A stretch of DNA of 64,000 nucleotides from DIGJ01 sp041739345. Lineage in GTDB: Bacteria > Bacillota > Clostridia > Lachnospirales > Lachnospiraceae. Position 1 is the stretch's first letter; each line of letters starts with the position of its first letter. The notes under the pieces were generated by a model. It worked only from the letters and a program-made list of their open reading frames with translations, was not told the origin of the DNA and did not search any database. The DNA is taken from NCBI GenBank assembly GCA_041739345.1, contig JBGSNZ010000021.1:186001-250000 (forward strand), given 5' to 3'. Both the position numbers and the translations under genes were made by a program. This document shows positions 27,722 to 37,105 of this stretch, piece after piece.

Positions 27722-28444
27722 ATGGCAGATAGTTTACGTCTAGATAAGTATTTGACGGATATGGGAATTGGTACTAGGAGTGAAGTAAAAAATATAATTC
27801 GAAAAGGTAAGGTTTTAGTAGATGGTGAAATGGTGAAAAAACCAGAGACTAAAATAGTACTTTCGAAAATGAAGGTTATATGTGATAATGTTGAGATTTC
27901 TTATCAATCCTATGAATACTTTATGTTAAATAAACCTGCCGGAGTTATTACGGCAACACGGGATAAAAAAGCTTCGACTGTATTGGATCTTTTAGATGAT
28001 GCAAAGCGAAATGACTTGTTTCCTGTAGGAAGACTGGATAAGGATACAGAAGGTTTGCTTTTAATTACCAATGACGGAGACCTTGCACATCAATTACTGA
28101 GTCCAAAGAAACACGTAGCAAAAACTTATTTTGCAAGAATTGAAGGAAAAGTCACACAATCTGATATCGATGCATTTGAAGAAGGTATATTTATTGAAGA
28201 GGAGCTAAAAACAAAGCCAGCTACTCTTGTAATACAAAAAAGCGATGAGATATCTGAAATTTTACTTACCATCTATGAAGGAAAATTTCATCAGATAAAA
28301 CGAATGTTTGAAGCAGTTGATAAAAAGGTAGTATATTTAAAACGTATTACCATGGGACCACTTATATTGGATGAAACACTTGATTTAGGAGAATATCGTC
28401 TCCTTACGGAACTCGAAATAGAAACACTTAAGACTAGGAGCTAA
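27722..28444 (+). CDS. RsuA-family rRNA pseudouridine synthase
   Basis: The 240-residue protein has an N-terminal S4 RNA-binding domain (LRLDKYLTDMGIGTRSEV, residues 5-60) and the RsuA/RluB catalytic domain with PVGRLDKDTEGLLLITNDG, whose Asp is catalytic. Length and the single S4 domain fit the 16S rRNA pseudouridine-516 synthase RsuA better than RluB, but this is uncertain. An upstream in-frame ATG at 27707 lacks a site; GGTGA precedes 27722. The HAD phosphatase starts 1 base after its stop. Confidence 0.87.
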   Translation: MADSLRLDKYLTDMGIGTRSEVKNIIRKGKVLVDGEMVKKPETKIVLSKMKVICDNVEISYQSYEYFMLNKPAGVITATRDKKASTVLDLLDDAKRNDLFPVGRLDKDTEGLLLITNDGDLAHQLLSPKKHVAKTYFARIEGKVTQSDIDAFEEGIFIEEELKTKPATLVIQKSDEISEILLTIYEGKFHQIKRMFEAVDKKVVYLKRITMGPLILDETLDLGEYRLLTELEIETLKTRS

Positions 28445-28445
28445 T

Positions 28446-29093
28446 ATGCTAAAGAATATTGATGCTGTAATATTTGATTTGGATGGAACATTGATTGATT
28501 CTATGTGGATGTGGAAACAGATTGATGTAGAATATCTTTCAAAATTTAATCTAGAACTACCAGATAACTTACAGACGGAAATTGAAGGGATGAGTTTTTC
28601 AGAAACAGCCGTTTACTTTAAAAATCGCTTTCAATTGACCGATACATTGGACGAAATCAAGGCTGCTTGGAATGAAATGGCCTATAATAAATATAGATAT
28701 GAAGTGCCTTTCAAGGATGGCGCTTTGGATTTTTTGAAGTACCTAAAAAAACATCGCATTAAAACTGGAATTGCAACCAGCAATTCGAAAGATTTAGTAA
28801 ATGCGGTTGTTGCAAATTATGGTTTGGCGGATTTGTTTGATTCCATACATACTTCCTGTGAAGTAAAAAAAGGGAAGCCAGCACCAGATATTTATCATTT
28901 GGTGGCTAAGGATTTAGAGGTAGAACCAGGACGTTGTCTTGTATTTGAAGATGTAGTTAATGGTATTAAAGCTGGGAAAAATGCAAGCATGAAAGTATGT
29001 GCTGTTTATGACGATTTTTCAAAAGATGATGATAGTGAAAAACGAGTACTAGCAGATTATTATATTCGGGATTTTAGCGAAGTCTTGATATAA
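28446..29093 (+). CDS. HAD-superfamily phosphatase (beta-phosphoglucomutase-like)
   Basis: The 215-residue product has HAD motif I DLDGTLIDSM, motif II TSNS, a lysine in KKGKPAPD and motif III VFEDVVNGIKAG, with an inserted helical cap (subclass IA). This is the PgmB/GPH-like group whose members hydrolyse small phosphorylated metabolites; the substrate cannot be predicted. AGGAG lies 4 bases before the ATG, at the end of the preceding gene, so translation is coupled. Confidence 0.85.
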   Translation: MLKNIDAVIFDLDGTLIDSMWMWKQIDVEYLSKFNLELPDNLQTEIEGMSFSETAVYFKNRFQLTDTLDEIKAAWNEMAYNKYRYEVPFKDGALDFLKYLKKHRIKTGIATSNSKDLVNAVVANYGLADLFDSIHTSCEVKKGKPAPDIYHLVAKDLEVEPGRCLVFEDVVNGIKAGKNASMKVCAVYDDFSKDDDSEKRVLADYYIRDFSEVLI

Positions 29094-29107
29094 AAGGACA
29101 AGGACAT

Positions 29108-29146
29108 CACAATGTAGTACGTAAAGTACTACAGATTGTGTTTGTT
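29108..29146 (+). terminator. Hairpin between HAD and YgiQ genes, possible weak terminator or attenuator
   Basis: CACAAT-GTAGTAC pairs with GTACTAC-AG-ATTGTG around a five-base loop, with TTTGTTT after it. The stem is 13 bp with a two-base bulge. The T-run is interrupted, so partial read-through is likely. Confidence 0.55.
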
Positions 29147-29167
29147 TAGAAAATGGAGCAAACAAAA

Positions 29168-31504
29168 ATGAAAGATTTTTTACCAATTAATAAAGAAGAT
29201 ATGAAGAAAAGGGGCTGGGATGAGGTCGACTTTGCTTATGTAATCGGAGATGCATATGTAGACCATCATTCGTTTGGCCCTGCTATTATTAGTAGAGTAT
29301 TAGAAAGTCAAGGATATAAAGTAGGTATTATTTCGCAACCAGATTGGAAGAACGAAGAAAGCATTACTGTCTTTGGAAAGCCACGTCTGGGATTTTTAGT
29401 TTCTGCGGGTAATATGGATACCATGGTAAATCACTATACAGTAAATAAAAAACATAGAAAGCAAGATGCCTATACACCAGGTGGCGACATGGGAAAACGT
29501 CCAGATCGTGCCACTGTCTGTTACGGTAATTTAATACGTAAGGCATATAAGAATATTCCAATTATCATCGGTGGCATCGAAGCAAGTTTGCGTCGCCTTG
29601 CACATTATGATTATTGGAGTGATTCGGTAAAACGCTCGATTCTTTTAGATTCCAGTGCTGATTTGATTTCCTATGGTATGGGCGAAAAATCTATCGTAGC
29701 GATTGCAGATGCACTTAATAGCGGAATCGCAATTTCAGATATTACATTTATTGAAGGAACCGTTTATAAAGCGCGGAGTTTAGAGAGTGTTTATGATGCA
29801 ATGATACTTCCAAGCTATGAAGAGATCAAAGCGGATAAAAAGACATTTGCCAGAAGCTTCTATACTCAATATATTAATACAGATCCATTCTCGGGTAGAC
29901 GACTTGTTGAAAAATATAAAGAAACAGAATATGTTGTACAAAATCCACCATCAAAACCCCTTACCACACAGGAAATGGATGATGTCTATGCACTTCCATT
30001 TATGCGGACTTATCATCCATCTTATGAAAAGCTTGGTGGAGTACCAGCTATAAAGGAACTTAATTTTAGCTTGACCAGCAATCGTGGTTGCTTTGGAGGG
30101 TGCAGTTTTTGTGCGCTTACCTTTCATCAGGGACGAATTGTGCAGACCAGAAGTCATGAGTCTATCTTGGAAGAAGCAAAAACACTGACAAATGAAAAAG
30201 ACTTCAAAGGATATATAAATGATGTTGGAGGACCGACCGCAAATTTTCGCCATAGTTCTTGTGAAAAACAATGGAAAAAGGGAGTTTGTACAAATAAACA
30301 GTGTCTCTTTCCAACACCTTGTAAAAATCTTAAAGTAGATCATAAGGATTACATGGAATTGCTGCGTAAACTACGTAATCTTCCAAAAGTAAAAAAAGTA
30401 TTTATTCGTTCGGGTATCCGATTTGACTATTTGATGGCGGACAAGGATACATCTTTTATGCGTGAACTATGTGAACATCATGTAAGTGGACAGTTAAGGG
30501 TAGCACCGGAACATATCTGCGATTCTGTGTTGAAACGAATGGGAAAACCAGAAAAGTCGGTGTATGAATCCTTTATACAGCAGTATGAAAAGGCAAATGA
30601 TAAGTTAGGGATGGATCAGTATGTAGTGCCATATTTAATGTCTTCTCATCCGGGTTCAACGCTGAAGGAAGCGGTATTACTAGCCGAATATGTCAGAGAT
30701 TTAGGCTATATGCCTGAACAGGTACAGGATTTTTATCCTACACCGGCGACCATTTCTACTTGTATGTACTACACAGGACTTGATCCTCGCACAATGGAGG
30801 AAGTATACGTACCAAAGAGCCAAAAGGAAAAAGAAATGCAGCGTGCACTCATCCAATATCGTAATCCGAATAATTATTATTTGGTTTTTGAAGCGCTAAA
30901 GCTAGCAAAGCGAGAAGATTTAATCGGATTTGGGAAAGAATGCTTAATTCTGCCTAGAAAACTAGCTCATACTCAGAATTATAAGAGTTCACAGAACCAA
31001 AATGGTACTCAGAGTCAAAAGAGTGAACAGAGCGGAAAAAATGCAAAAAGCGGAAAGAATATAAAGAGCGAAAGTAACAGAAAGAGTCTAAATAGTGACC
31101 ATGGCCAAGAAAATAAACAGAGCCTAAAAGGTGAATATGGCCAAAAGAATAAACAGAGCCTAAAAGGTGAATATGGCCAAAAAAACAAACAGAGTCTAAA
31201 AGGTGAATATGACCAAAAAAATAAACAGAGCACAAAGAGTGATCAAATACAATATAAAAAACAGAATCAAAAGAATGAACAAGGTCATAAAAAAACGCAA
31301 AATCAAAAGAATGAACAAGGTCAAACACATACACAGACTCAAAAGAGTACTCAAAATCAAAAGAGTATTCAGACTCAAAAGAGTACACAGAATAAAAAGA
31401 ATGTGCAGAATCAAAAGTATGACAGAAACAGTAGCAAATTCGTGGTAGGTAAAAAGGAAGACAATAAACGAAAACCTATCCGTAGTGAGCATAAGAAAAA
31501 GTAA
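29168..31504 (+). CDS. YgiQ family radical SAM protein with repetitive C-terminal tail
   Basis: The 778-residue protein has the long N-terminal YgiQ region (DEVDFAYVIGDAYVDHHSFG, GGIEASLRRLAHYDYW), a radical SAM core with cluster cysteines in NRGCFGGCSFC near residue 310, and the C-terminal YgiQ domain (PEQVQDFYPTPATISTCMYYTG). The reaction is unknown; databases treat the family as uncharacterised radical SAM enzymes. From about residue 600 a 180-residue Gln/Asn/Lys/Ser-rich tail is added, including a tandem 12-residue repeat. ATG 29153 is in frame; 29168 is preferred because GGAG is 9 bases before it and KDFLPIN is a normal opening. Confidence 0.88.
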   Translation: MKDFLPINKEDMKKRGWDEVDFAYVIGDAYVDHHSFGPAIISRVLESQGYKVGIISQPDWKNEESITVFGKPRLGFLVSAGNMDTMVNHYTVNKKHRKQDAYTPGGDMGKRPDRATVCYGNLIRKAYKNIPIIIGGIEASLRRLAHYDYWSDSVKRSILLDSSADLISYGMGEKSIVAIADALNSGIAISDITFIEGTVYKARSLESVYDAMILPSYEEIKADKKTFARSFYTQYINTDPFSGRRLVEKYKETEYVVQNPPSKPLTTQEMDDVYALPFMRTYHPSYEKLGGVPAIKELNFSLTSNRGCFGGCSFCALTFHQGRIVQTRSHESILEEAKTLTNEKDFKGYINDVGGPTANFRHSSCEKQWKKGVCTNKQCLFPTPCKNLKVDHKDYMELLRKLRNLPKVKKVFIRSGIRFDYLMADKDTSFMRELCEHHVSGQLRVAPEHICDSVLKRMGKPEKSVYESFIQQYEKANDKLGMDQYVVPYLMSSHPGSTLKEAVLLAEYVRDLGYMPEQVQDFYPTPATISTCMYYTGLDPRTMEEVYVPKSQKEKEMQRALIQYRNPNNYYLVFEALKLAKREDLIGFGKECLILPRKLAHTQNYKSSQNQNGTQSQKSEQSGKNAKSGKNIKSESNRKSLNSDHGQENKQSLKGEYGQKNKQSLKGEYGQKNKQSLKGEYDQKNKQSTKSDQIQYKKQNQKNEQGHKKTQNQKNEQGQTHTQTQKSTQNQKSIQTQKSTQNKKNVQNQKYDRNSSKFVVGKKEDNKRKPIRSEHKKK
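31102..31245 (+). repeat. 36-bp tandem repeat inside the YgiQ gene
   Basis: Four units of 36 bases encode GQENKQSLKGEY, GQKNKQSLKGEY twice and a diverged DQKNKQSTKSDQ. The first three units differ by only a few bases; the flanking tail decays into shorter QNQK/TQKS repeats up to about 31430. Confidence 0.85.
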
Positions 31505-31560
31505 ATAATAGTTAAAATCTGTACAAAGGTGCAATCGTAGAAAATACAGGAGGATAGCAA

Positions 31561-32127
31561 ATGTTTCGATGCAATAAAGGTGAATATGGATATATTAAGA
31601 AACGGAAACGACAAAAATTATTTATGACTATTTTAATGGGGCTGATTGGTCTATCTATCTATGGGATTGGATTTGCTATGAATGGATATAAGCAGAGTAA
31701 TGTTTGTCTGGTTCTTGCAATTTTGATGGTATTACCAGGTGCAAATTTTTTGACAACATTTATATTGCTTTTTCCATACCATTCACCGGATAGAGCATTT
31801 TATAATGAAATTGCAGGCGCAATAAAAAAAGGTGGAACATTACTTTCAGACCTTGTAATAACCTCGACTGAACGTGCGATGAATCTGGATTTTATATATG
31901 TGGGTAATGGATGTCTTTATGGTCTTATCGGTAAGTCAAAAAATGGGACAAAAGACGCACAGGATTATCTGGCAAAAGGTGTTCGAAACTGGGGCACGGG
32001 CTATACCGTAAAAATTATGGATAGTAAAGAAAGTTTTCAAAAAGCATTACAAGCAATCGACAAAAAAGAAATCAATTCCGATGAAGAAGAAAGAGTGTTA
32101 GCTTATCTTTATTCTTTAATCGTATAA
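31561..32127 (+). CDS. Conserved-looking membrane protein of unknown function
   Basis: The 188-residue protein has two transmembrane segments (about residues 21-41 and 48-72), followed by a soluble alpha/beta-like domain (TLLSDLVITSTERAMNLDFIYVGNGCLYGLIGK) of about 100 residues, presumably cytoplasmic. I recognise no family. AGGAGG lies 7 bases before the ATG. It stands between the YgiQ gene and an rluA-family gene with gaps of 56 and 23 bases, and is probably cotranscribed with the latter and recU. Confidence 0.75.
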   Translation: MFRCNKGEYGYIKKRKRQKLFMTILMGLIGLSIYGIGFAMNGYKQSNVCLVLAILMVLPGANFLTTFILLFPYHSPDRAFYNEIAGAIKKGGTLLSDLVITSTERAMNLDFIYVGNGCLYGLIGKSKNGTKDAQDYLAKGVRNWGTGYTVKIMDSKESFQKALQAIDKKEINSDEEERVLAYLYSLIV

Positions 32128-32150
32128 AGAAACAGATAAAGGAGACCGTT

Positions 32151-33176
32151 ATGCAAGAAATAACGATTGGTGATAAAGAAGCAGGGCAACGTTTTGATAA
32201 ATTTTTAGGAAAGTATTTAAACCAGGCAACGAAAAGTTTTATTTATAAAATGCTGCGTAAAAAGAATATTACCTTAAATGGAAAAAAAGCCGAAGGATCT
32301 GAAAAATTAGAAATTGGCGATCAAATTAAGATGTTTTTGGCGGAAGAAACAATTGATAAATTTAGTGAATCAAAACAGCCAGAACGATCGATAGAGCATG
32401 TGCAGTTAGAATCCGTGGAGTTGTCTATACTTTTAGAAAATAAGCATGTTTTGATTGTGAATAAACCAGCTGGAATGCTTTCGCAAAAGGCGAAACCAGA
32501 GGATGTTTCTTTGGTAGAATATATTACGAATTATTTATTACAAAATGGAAAACTGACAGAAGAAGAATTAAAGGGATTTCATCCAGGTATATGCAACCGA
32601 CTTGATCGAAATACGAGTGGTATTATTGTAGCTGGGAAGACAATGGAAGGACTTCAAGTAATGGGACGCACCTTTAAGGAGCGTACTCTTGATAAATACT
32701 ATTATTGTATCGTAAAAGGTGTAATAGAGAAAAAAGAGCGGATAGAAGGCTATTTGTATAAAAACCACAATCATAACAAAGTATCCATTCATCAAGAAGC
32801 GGTGGAAGGAGCAGATTATATTAAGACAGAATATGAACCACTCCTTTGCAATGGAGAACTTACGTTGCTTCGTGTAAAACTGATTACCGGAAAATCACAC
32901 CAAATTCGTGCACATCTTCAAAGTGTGGGACATCCTATTATTGGAGATGGAAAGTATGGCGATGTGTTAATAAATAAATACTTCCGTAAAAACTTTAAAT
33001 TAAGGCACCAATTATTGCATGCAGCCGAGCTTGTGTTTCCAAAAATGGAAGGTGAGTGGGAATTGCTATCAGAAAAAAAGGTAGTAGCGCCACTTCCAGA
33101 TTATTTTGAGAAAATAGTAACCGAATGTTTTGATGGAGGATGTGATTTATGCCGTCATGGAATTCAAGAGGGCTAA
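32151..33176 (+). CDS. RluA-family 23S rRNA pseudouridine synthase
   Basis: The 341-residue protein has an N-terminal S4 domain (GQRFDKFLGKYLNQATKSFIYKML) and an RluA catalytic domain with GICNRLDRNTSGIIVAGKT holding the catalytic Asp, plus GKSHQIRAHLQSVGHPIIGDGKYG. The S4-RluA layout matches RluC/RluD-type enzymes. The last residues overlap the recU start by 28 bases, so the two are translationally coupled. Confidence 0.9.
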   Translation: MQEITIGDKEAGQRFDKFLGKYLNQATKSFIYKMLRKKNITLNGKKAEGSEKLEIGDQIKMFLAEETIDKFSESKQPERSIEHVQLESVELSILLENKHVLIVNKPAGMLSQKAKPEDVSLVEYITNYLLQNGKLTEEELKGFHPGICNRLDRNTSGIIVAGKTMEGLQVMGRTFKERTLDKYYYCIVKGVIEKKERIEGYLYKNHNHNKVSIHQEAVEGADYIKTEYEPLLCNGELTLLRVKLITGKSHQIRAHLQSVGHPIIGDGKYGDVLINKYFRKNFKLRHQLLHAAELVFPKMEGEWELLSEKKVVAPLPDYFEKIVTECFDGGCDLCRHGIQEG

Positions 33177-33682
33177 GAGGCTCTACACTAGAAGAATTAA
33201 TTAACTTAACCAATGAAAAATATAGAAGCAATCATCTGGCTTTAATCCAGAAAGTTCCTACACCGATAAAACCGATTAAAATAGACTCTTCAACGCGCCA
33301 TATAACACTGGCATATTTTGAACAAAAGAGTACTGTTGATTATATAGGTGTAGTGCAGGGGGTTCCAGTATGTTTTGATGCAAAGGAATGTTCAACGGAT
33401 ACGTTTCCACTTCAAAATATACATGAACACCAGGTAGAATTTATGACGGAGTTTGAAAAGCAAAAGGGGATTGCTTTCCTTTTAATTTATTTTAAGAAGC
33501 AGGATGTCTTTTATTATCTCACCTATGAAAAGATGATGGAGTTTTGGAACCGTGCTTTAAATGGCGAAAAAAAGAGTTTCCGTTATGAAGATCTAGATCC
33601 TCATTATCAAATTTCTACGAACAATCGAGTTTTTGTTCATTATTTAGAAATGCTAAATCAAGATTTGGAAAATCGTGATTGA
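33149..33682 (+). CDS. recU: Holliday junction resolvase RecU
   Basis: RecU cleaves four-way junctions during recombination in Firmicutes, the counterpart of RuvC. The 177-residue product opens with the family motif NSRGLRGSTLEELINLTN, followed by ALIQKVPTPI and the metal-binding core STVDYIGVVQGVPVCFDAKE, with the Asp, Glu and Lys in place. The gene overlaps the rluA-family gene by 28 bases. GGAGG lies 13 bases before the ATG, a slightly long spacing. In many Firmicutes recU is paired with ponA; here it is not. Confidence 0.9.
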   Translation: MPSWNSRGLRGSTLEELINLTNEKYRSNHLALIQKVPTPIKPIKIDSSTRHITLAYFEQKSTVDYIGVVQGVPVCFDAKECSTDTFPLQNIHEHQVEFMTEFEKQKGIAFLLIYFKKQDVFYYLTYEKMMEFWNRALNGEKKSFRYEDLDPHYQISTNNRVFVHYLEMLNQDLENRD

Positions 33683-33707
33683 CTTTAAAAAACGGATTCG
33701 TTATAAT
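33679..33707 (+). promoter_or_regulatory. Predicted sigma-A promoter of the his operon
   Basis: TTGACT overlaps the recU stop; TATAAT follows after 17 bases. A hairpin GATGCTA/TAGCATC lies between this and the hisZ start. No T-box features were recognised. Confidence 0.65.
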
Positions 33708-33791
33708 AGTAACAGTTTTAGATGCTAACCAATTACCATAGCATCACGTTGAATCAATAAAGTATCGTATAATAGAAAGAGTGAGAAGCCT

Positions 33792-35060
33792 ATGAAAAAG
33801 GAACAGTATAAGCTATTACATACACCCGAAGGTGTTCGAGATATTTATAACGGAGAATGTGAACATAAGATTAAGCTGCAAAAAGATATGGAAGATATCT
33901 TAAAGAATTATGGTTTCAAGAGTATTCAGACTCCAAGTTTTGAATTTTTTGATATTTTTAGTGAGGAAAGAGGAACGGTTCTATCAAAGGAAATGTACAA
34001 ATTTATTGACCGTGAGGGTAATACCTTGGTACTTCGCCCAGATATGACGCCGTCCATTGCAAGATGTGCCGCAAAATATTTTAATGAAGATAATTTTCCG
34101 CTACGTTTATCGTATACAGGAAATACTTATATCAACAATTCGAGTCATCAGGGTAAGCTAAACGAGACCACGCAGGTTGGAGCAGAATTGATTAATGATG
34201 TATCTGTGGAAGCAGACAGTGAGATTTTGGCAATTACGGTTGATTGTTTAAGAAAAGCTGGATTATCAGAGTTCCAGGTAGAAGTTGGTCATGCTGATTT
34301 TTTCAATGGTTTAATGGAAGAGGCTGCATTTGATGAAGATGAAATTATTGAGATGAAAAGCCTGATGGAAAGTAAGAATCTATTTGGTATTGAAGCATTG
34401 ATGGAGCGAAAAGAAATAAGTCAAAACCTAAAAGAACTCTTAATGAAACTTCCTGAATTGTTTGGAAGTATGGAACATTTTTCTTATGCAAGAAAGATGA
34501 CAAATAATAGAAAAGCATTAAAAGCGTTGGATCGCCTGGAAGAAATCTTGTCTATCATGGATGTATATGGAATGAGAAATTACATTACAGTAGATCTTGG
34601 AATGCTAAGTAAATATAATTATTACACAGGTATTATTATGAAAGCATATACGTATGGTACCGGTGAAGCGGTAGCACAGGGTGGTCGATATGATAATCTG
34701 GTTGGACAGTTTGGTAAAAATGCACCTGCAGTAGGACTTGTTCTATTGATCGATCAACTTATGTTTGCTTTACTTAGTCAAAAACGTTTGAACTTAGCAA
34801 ATGAAGATAGTATTTTAATGTTATATCAGGAAGAAAATAGAAATCCGGCAATTAGGATTGCAAATAAACTGCGTTCTCAAAATAAAAATGTAACATTGAT
34901 GCATCAGCCGCTAGCAGAAACAATGACAGAATATGAAAGCTATATTGATAAGGCTGTAATTCGATATGTAGTTAAGATACTTACGGAGGATACCATCGAA
35001 GTATTTGACAAAACGACGAATGAAACGAAGCAGATAAAAGCAAGCGAATGGATGGAGTGA
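33792..35060 (+). CDS. hisZ: ATP phosphoribosyltransferase regulatory subunit HisZ
   Basis: HisZ is a histidyl-tRNA synthetase-like protein that binds and regulates short-form HisG at the first step of histidine synthesis. The 422-residue product has class II synthetase motifs (PSFEFFDIF, DMTPSIARCAA) and the YYTGIIMKAY histidine-binding region, but lacks the tRNA-binding context of HisS. Adjacency to a 212-residue HisG confirms HisZ. The start follows GTGAGAAG. The C-terminal 90 residues form a separate small domain (SILMLYQEENRNPAIRIANKL). Confidence 0.93.
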   Translation: MKKEQYKLLHTPEGVRDIYNGECEHKIKLQKDMEDILKNYGFKSIQTPSFEFFDIFSEERGTVLSKEMYKFIDREGNTLVLRPDMTPSIARCAAKYFNEDNFPLRLSYTGNTYINNSSHQGKLNETTQVGAELINDVSVEADSEILAITVDCLRKAGLSEFQVEVGHADFFNGLMEEAAFDEDEIIEMKSLMESKNLFGIEALMERKEISQNLKELLMKLPELFGSMEHFSYARKMTNNRKALKALDRLEEILSIMDVYGMRNYITVDLGMLSKYNYYTGIIMKAYTYGTGEAVAQGGRYDNLVGQFGKNAPAVGLVLLIDQLMFALLSQKRLNLANEDSILMLYQEENRNPAIRIANKLRSQNKNVTLMHQPLAETMTEYESYIDKAVIRYVVKILTEDTIEVFDKTTNETKQIKASEWME

Positions 35061-35064
35061 TAAT

Positions 35065-35703
35065 ATGAGATATTTAACATTTGCATTAGCAAAAGGGCGA
35101 ATTGCAAAACAAACCCTAGGAATATTAGAACAGATTGGCATTACCTGTGAAGAAATGAAAGATAAAGATTCCAGAAAATTGATTTTTGTGAATGAAGAAT
35201 TAAAACTTAAATTTTTCCTGGCAAAAGCAACGGATGTACCAACTTACGTGGAATACGGAGCCGCAGACCTAGGCGTTGTAGGAAAAGACACGATAATGGA
35301 AGAAGGAAGAAAGCTTTACGAAGTAGTTGATTTAGGACTTGGAAAGTGCCGCATGTGTGTTGCGGGTCCACCAGAGGCAAAAAAATATTTAAATAGCGGT
35401 GAAATGATTCGAGTAGCTACGAAATATCCAAACATAGCAAAGGATTATTTCTATAATAAAAAGCATCAAACCGTTGAGATTATTAAACTCAATGGGTCCA
35501 TCGAATTAGCTCCTATTGTCGGGTTATCAGAAGTAATCGTAGATATCGTAGAAACTGGATCGACGTTACGTGAGAACGGATTAGTAATACATGAAGAAAT
35601 CTGTCCATTATCTGCAAGAATGGTGGTAAATCAAGTAAGCATGAAAATGGAACATGAACGTATTTCTGAACTGATACATCATTTAAAAGAAGTGTTGGCA
35701 TAG
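35065..35703 (+). CDS. hisG: ATP phosphoribosyltransferase catalytic subunit, short form
   Basis: HisG condenses ATP with PRPP, the first and feedback-controlled step of histidine synthesis. At 212 residues it is the short form that lacks the C-terminal regulatory domain and works with HisZ. Motifs include LTFALAKGRI, GAADLGVVGKDT and IVDIVETGSTLREN. It starts 4 bases after hisZ and is followed 19 bases later by hisD. Confidence 0.95.
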   Translation: MRYLTFALAKGRIAKQTLGILEQIGITCEEMKDKDSRKLIFVNEELKLKFFLAKATDVPTYVEYGAADLGVVGKDTIMEEGRKLYEVVDLGLGKCRMCVAGPPEAKKYLNSGEMIRVATKYPNIAKDYFYNKKHQTVEIIKLNGSIELAPIVGLSEVIVDIVETGSTLRENGLVIHEEICPLSARMVVNQVSMKMEHERISELIHHLKEVLA

Positions 35704-35722
35704 AGAGGGAATGGAGAAATAT

Positions 35723-37015
35723 ATGAGAATAGTCAAATTAACCGATGAAACAAAGAATAATATTCTGGAAGATTTATTAAAACGAAGCCCAAGCCAGTAT
35801 CGTGAATACGAATCTGTAGTATCCGAAATAATTGAGAATATTCGTACAAACGGTGATGAGGCTGCAAATGGATATACACTACAATTTGATGGTGCAGTGA
35901 TTACACCGGAAACCATTCGAGTGACAGACCAAGAAATAGAGGAAGCCTATGAGCTAGTAGAGGATTCCTTAGTCGAGATTATTCGCAAAGCGAAACAAAA
36001 TATAGAAGTCTATCATCAAAAACAAAAACAATATAGTTGGTTTGACAGTTCTTCAAATGGAACCATAGTAGGACAAAAAGTCTCGCCCATCGAAAAAGTA
36101 GGTGTTTATGTACCAGGTGGTAAGGCGGTTTATCCTTCATCTGTACTAATGAATGTCATTCCTGCAAAGGTAGCAGGAGTTGAAAAAATCATTATGGCAA
36201 CACCGCCAAACAAAGAAGGAAAGGTAAATCCAAATACTTTAGTAGCCGCAAAGGAAGCAGGAGTCGATGAGATTTATAAGATTGGTGGAGCACAGGCTAT
36301 AGCATGCCTTGCATATGGAACAAAGAGTATTCCAAAGGTCCATAAAATCGTTGGACCTGGCAATATATTTGTAGCACTTGCAAAAAAAGCAGTTTATGGA
36401 CATGTAAGTATTGATTCGATTGCAGGACCAAGCGAAATCTTAGTATTAGCCGATGAAACGGCAAATGAAAGATTTATCGCAGCGGACCTTTTATCACAAG
36501 CAGAACATGACGAGCTAGCCTCAGCCATTTTAGTGACAACAAGCATGGATTTAGCAAAGAAGGTATCGGAAGAAGTCGATAAATTTGTCGAAGTTTTATC
36601 AAGAAAAGAAATACTGAAAAAGTCGCTTGATAATTATGGATATATTTTAGTTGCGGACTCCATAGAAGAGGCAATTGATGTGACCAATGAAATTGCTTCG
36701 GAACATTTGGAAATTGTAACAAAGGATCCATTCCAGACGATGACTAAAATTAAGAATGCCGGAGCTATCTTTCTTGGTGAGTATTCCAGCGAACCACTGG
36801 GTGACTATTTTGCAGGCCCGAACCATGTGTTACCTACAAATGGAACTGCAAAATTCTTTTCTCCACTGAGTGTAGATGACTTTATTAAGAAATCCAGTAT
36901 CATTTCCTATTCGAAAGAAGCATTAGAACCAATCCACGAAGATGTTATCGCATTTGCAAAAGCGGAACAATTGACCGCACATGCAAATTCAATCGCAGTT
37001 CGCTTTGAAAAATAA
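35723..37015 (+). CDS. hisD: Histidinol dehydrogenase
   Basis: HisD oxidises histidinol to histidine in two NAD-dependent steps. The 430-residue product has the family signature GAIFLGEYSSEPLGDYFAGPNHVLPT (as key parts), SIAGPSEILVLAD and SQAEHDELASAIL with the zinc and catalytic His/Glu residues. An ATG at 35711 is in frame but its site would be too close; GGAG lies 7 bases before ATG 35723 and RIVKLTDETKNN is the normal opening. The next gene is not a his gene but a FliD-like insertion. Confidence 0.94.
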   Translation: MRIVKLTDETKNNILEDLLKRSPSQYREYESVVSEIIENIRTNGDEAANGYTLQFDGAVITPETIRVTDQEIEEAYELVEDSLVEIIRKAKQNIEVYHQKQKQYSWFDSSSNGTIVGQKVSPIEKVGVYVPGGKAVYPSSVLMNVIPAKVAGVEKIIMATPPNKEGKVNPNTLVAAKEAGVDEIYKIGGAQAIACLAYGTKSIPKVHKIVGPGNIFVALAKKAVYGHVSIDSIAGPSEILVLADETANERFIAADLLSQAEHDELASAILVTTSMDLAKKVSEEVDKFVEVLSRKEILKKSLDNYGYILVADSIEEAIDVTNEIASEHLEIVTKDPFQTMTKIKNAGAIFLGEYSSEPLGDYFAGPNHVLPTNGTAKFFSPLSVDDFIKKSSIISYSKEALEPIHEDVIAFAKAEQLTAHANSIAVRFEK

Positions 37016-37105
37016 TTTACTATAAACTATTGCTTGTTTACTGTCGATTGGTATAATAGAAGTATAAAATGTATTTTATCAATTCGATATCAAAGGAGTG
37101 ATTAT

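Noticed and set aside
30954..31388. 144-codon open frame on the - strand with Ser/Phe/Tyr-rich product
   Set aside because: It is the mirror of the low-complexity Gln/Lys-rich tail of the YgiQ gene, whose A-rich codons avoid stops on the opposite strand. No ribosome binding site.
31015..31440. CRISPR-like repeats
   Set aside because: The 36-bp units are directly adjacent without spacers, diverge progressively and lie in frame within a gene.
33710..33790. T-box or histidine attenuator before hisZ
   Set aside because: Only one small hairpin (GATGCTA/TAGCATC) is visible; the leader is too short and lacks the T-box sequence or a His-rich leader peptide.
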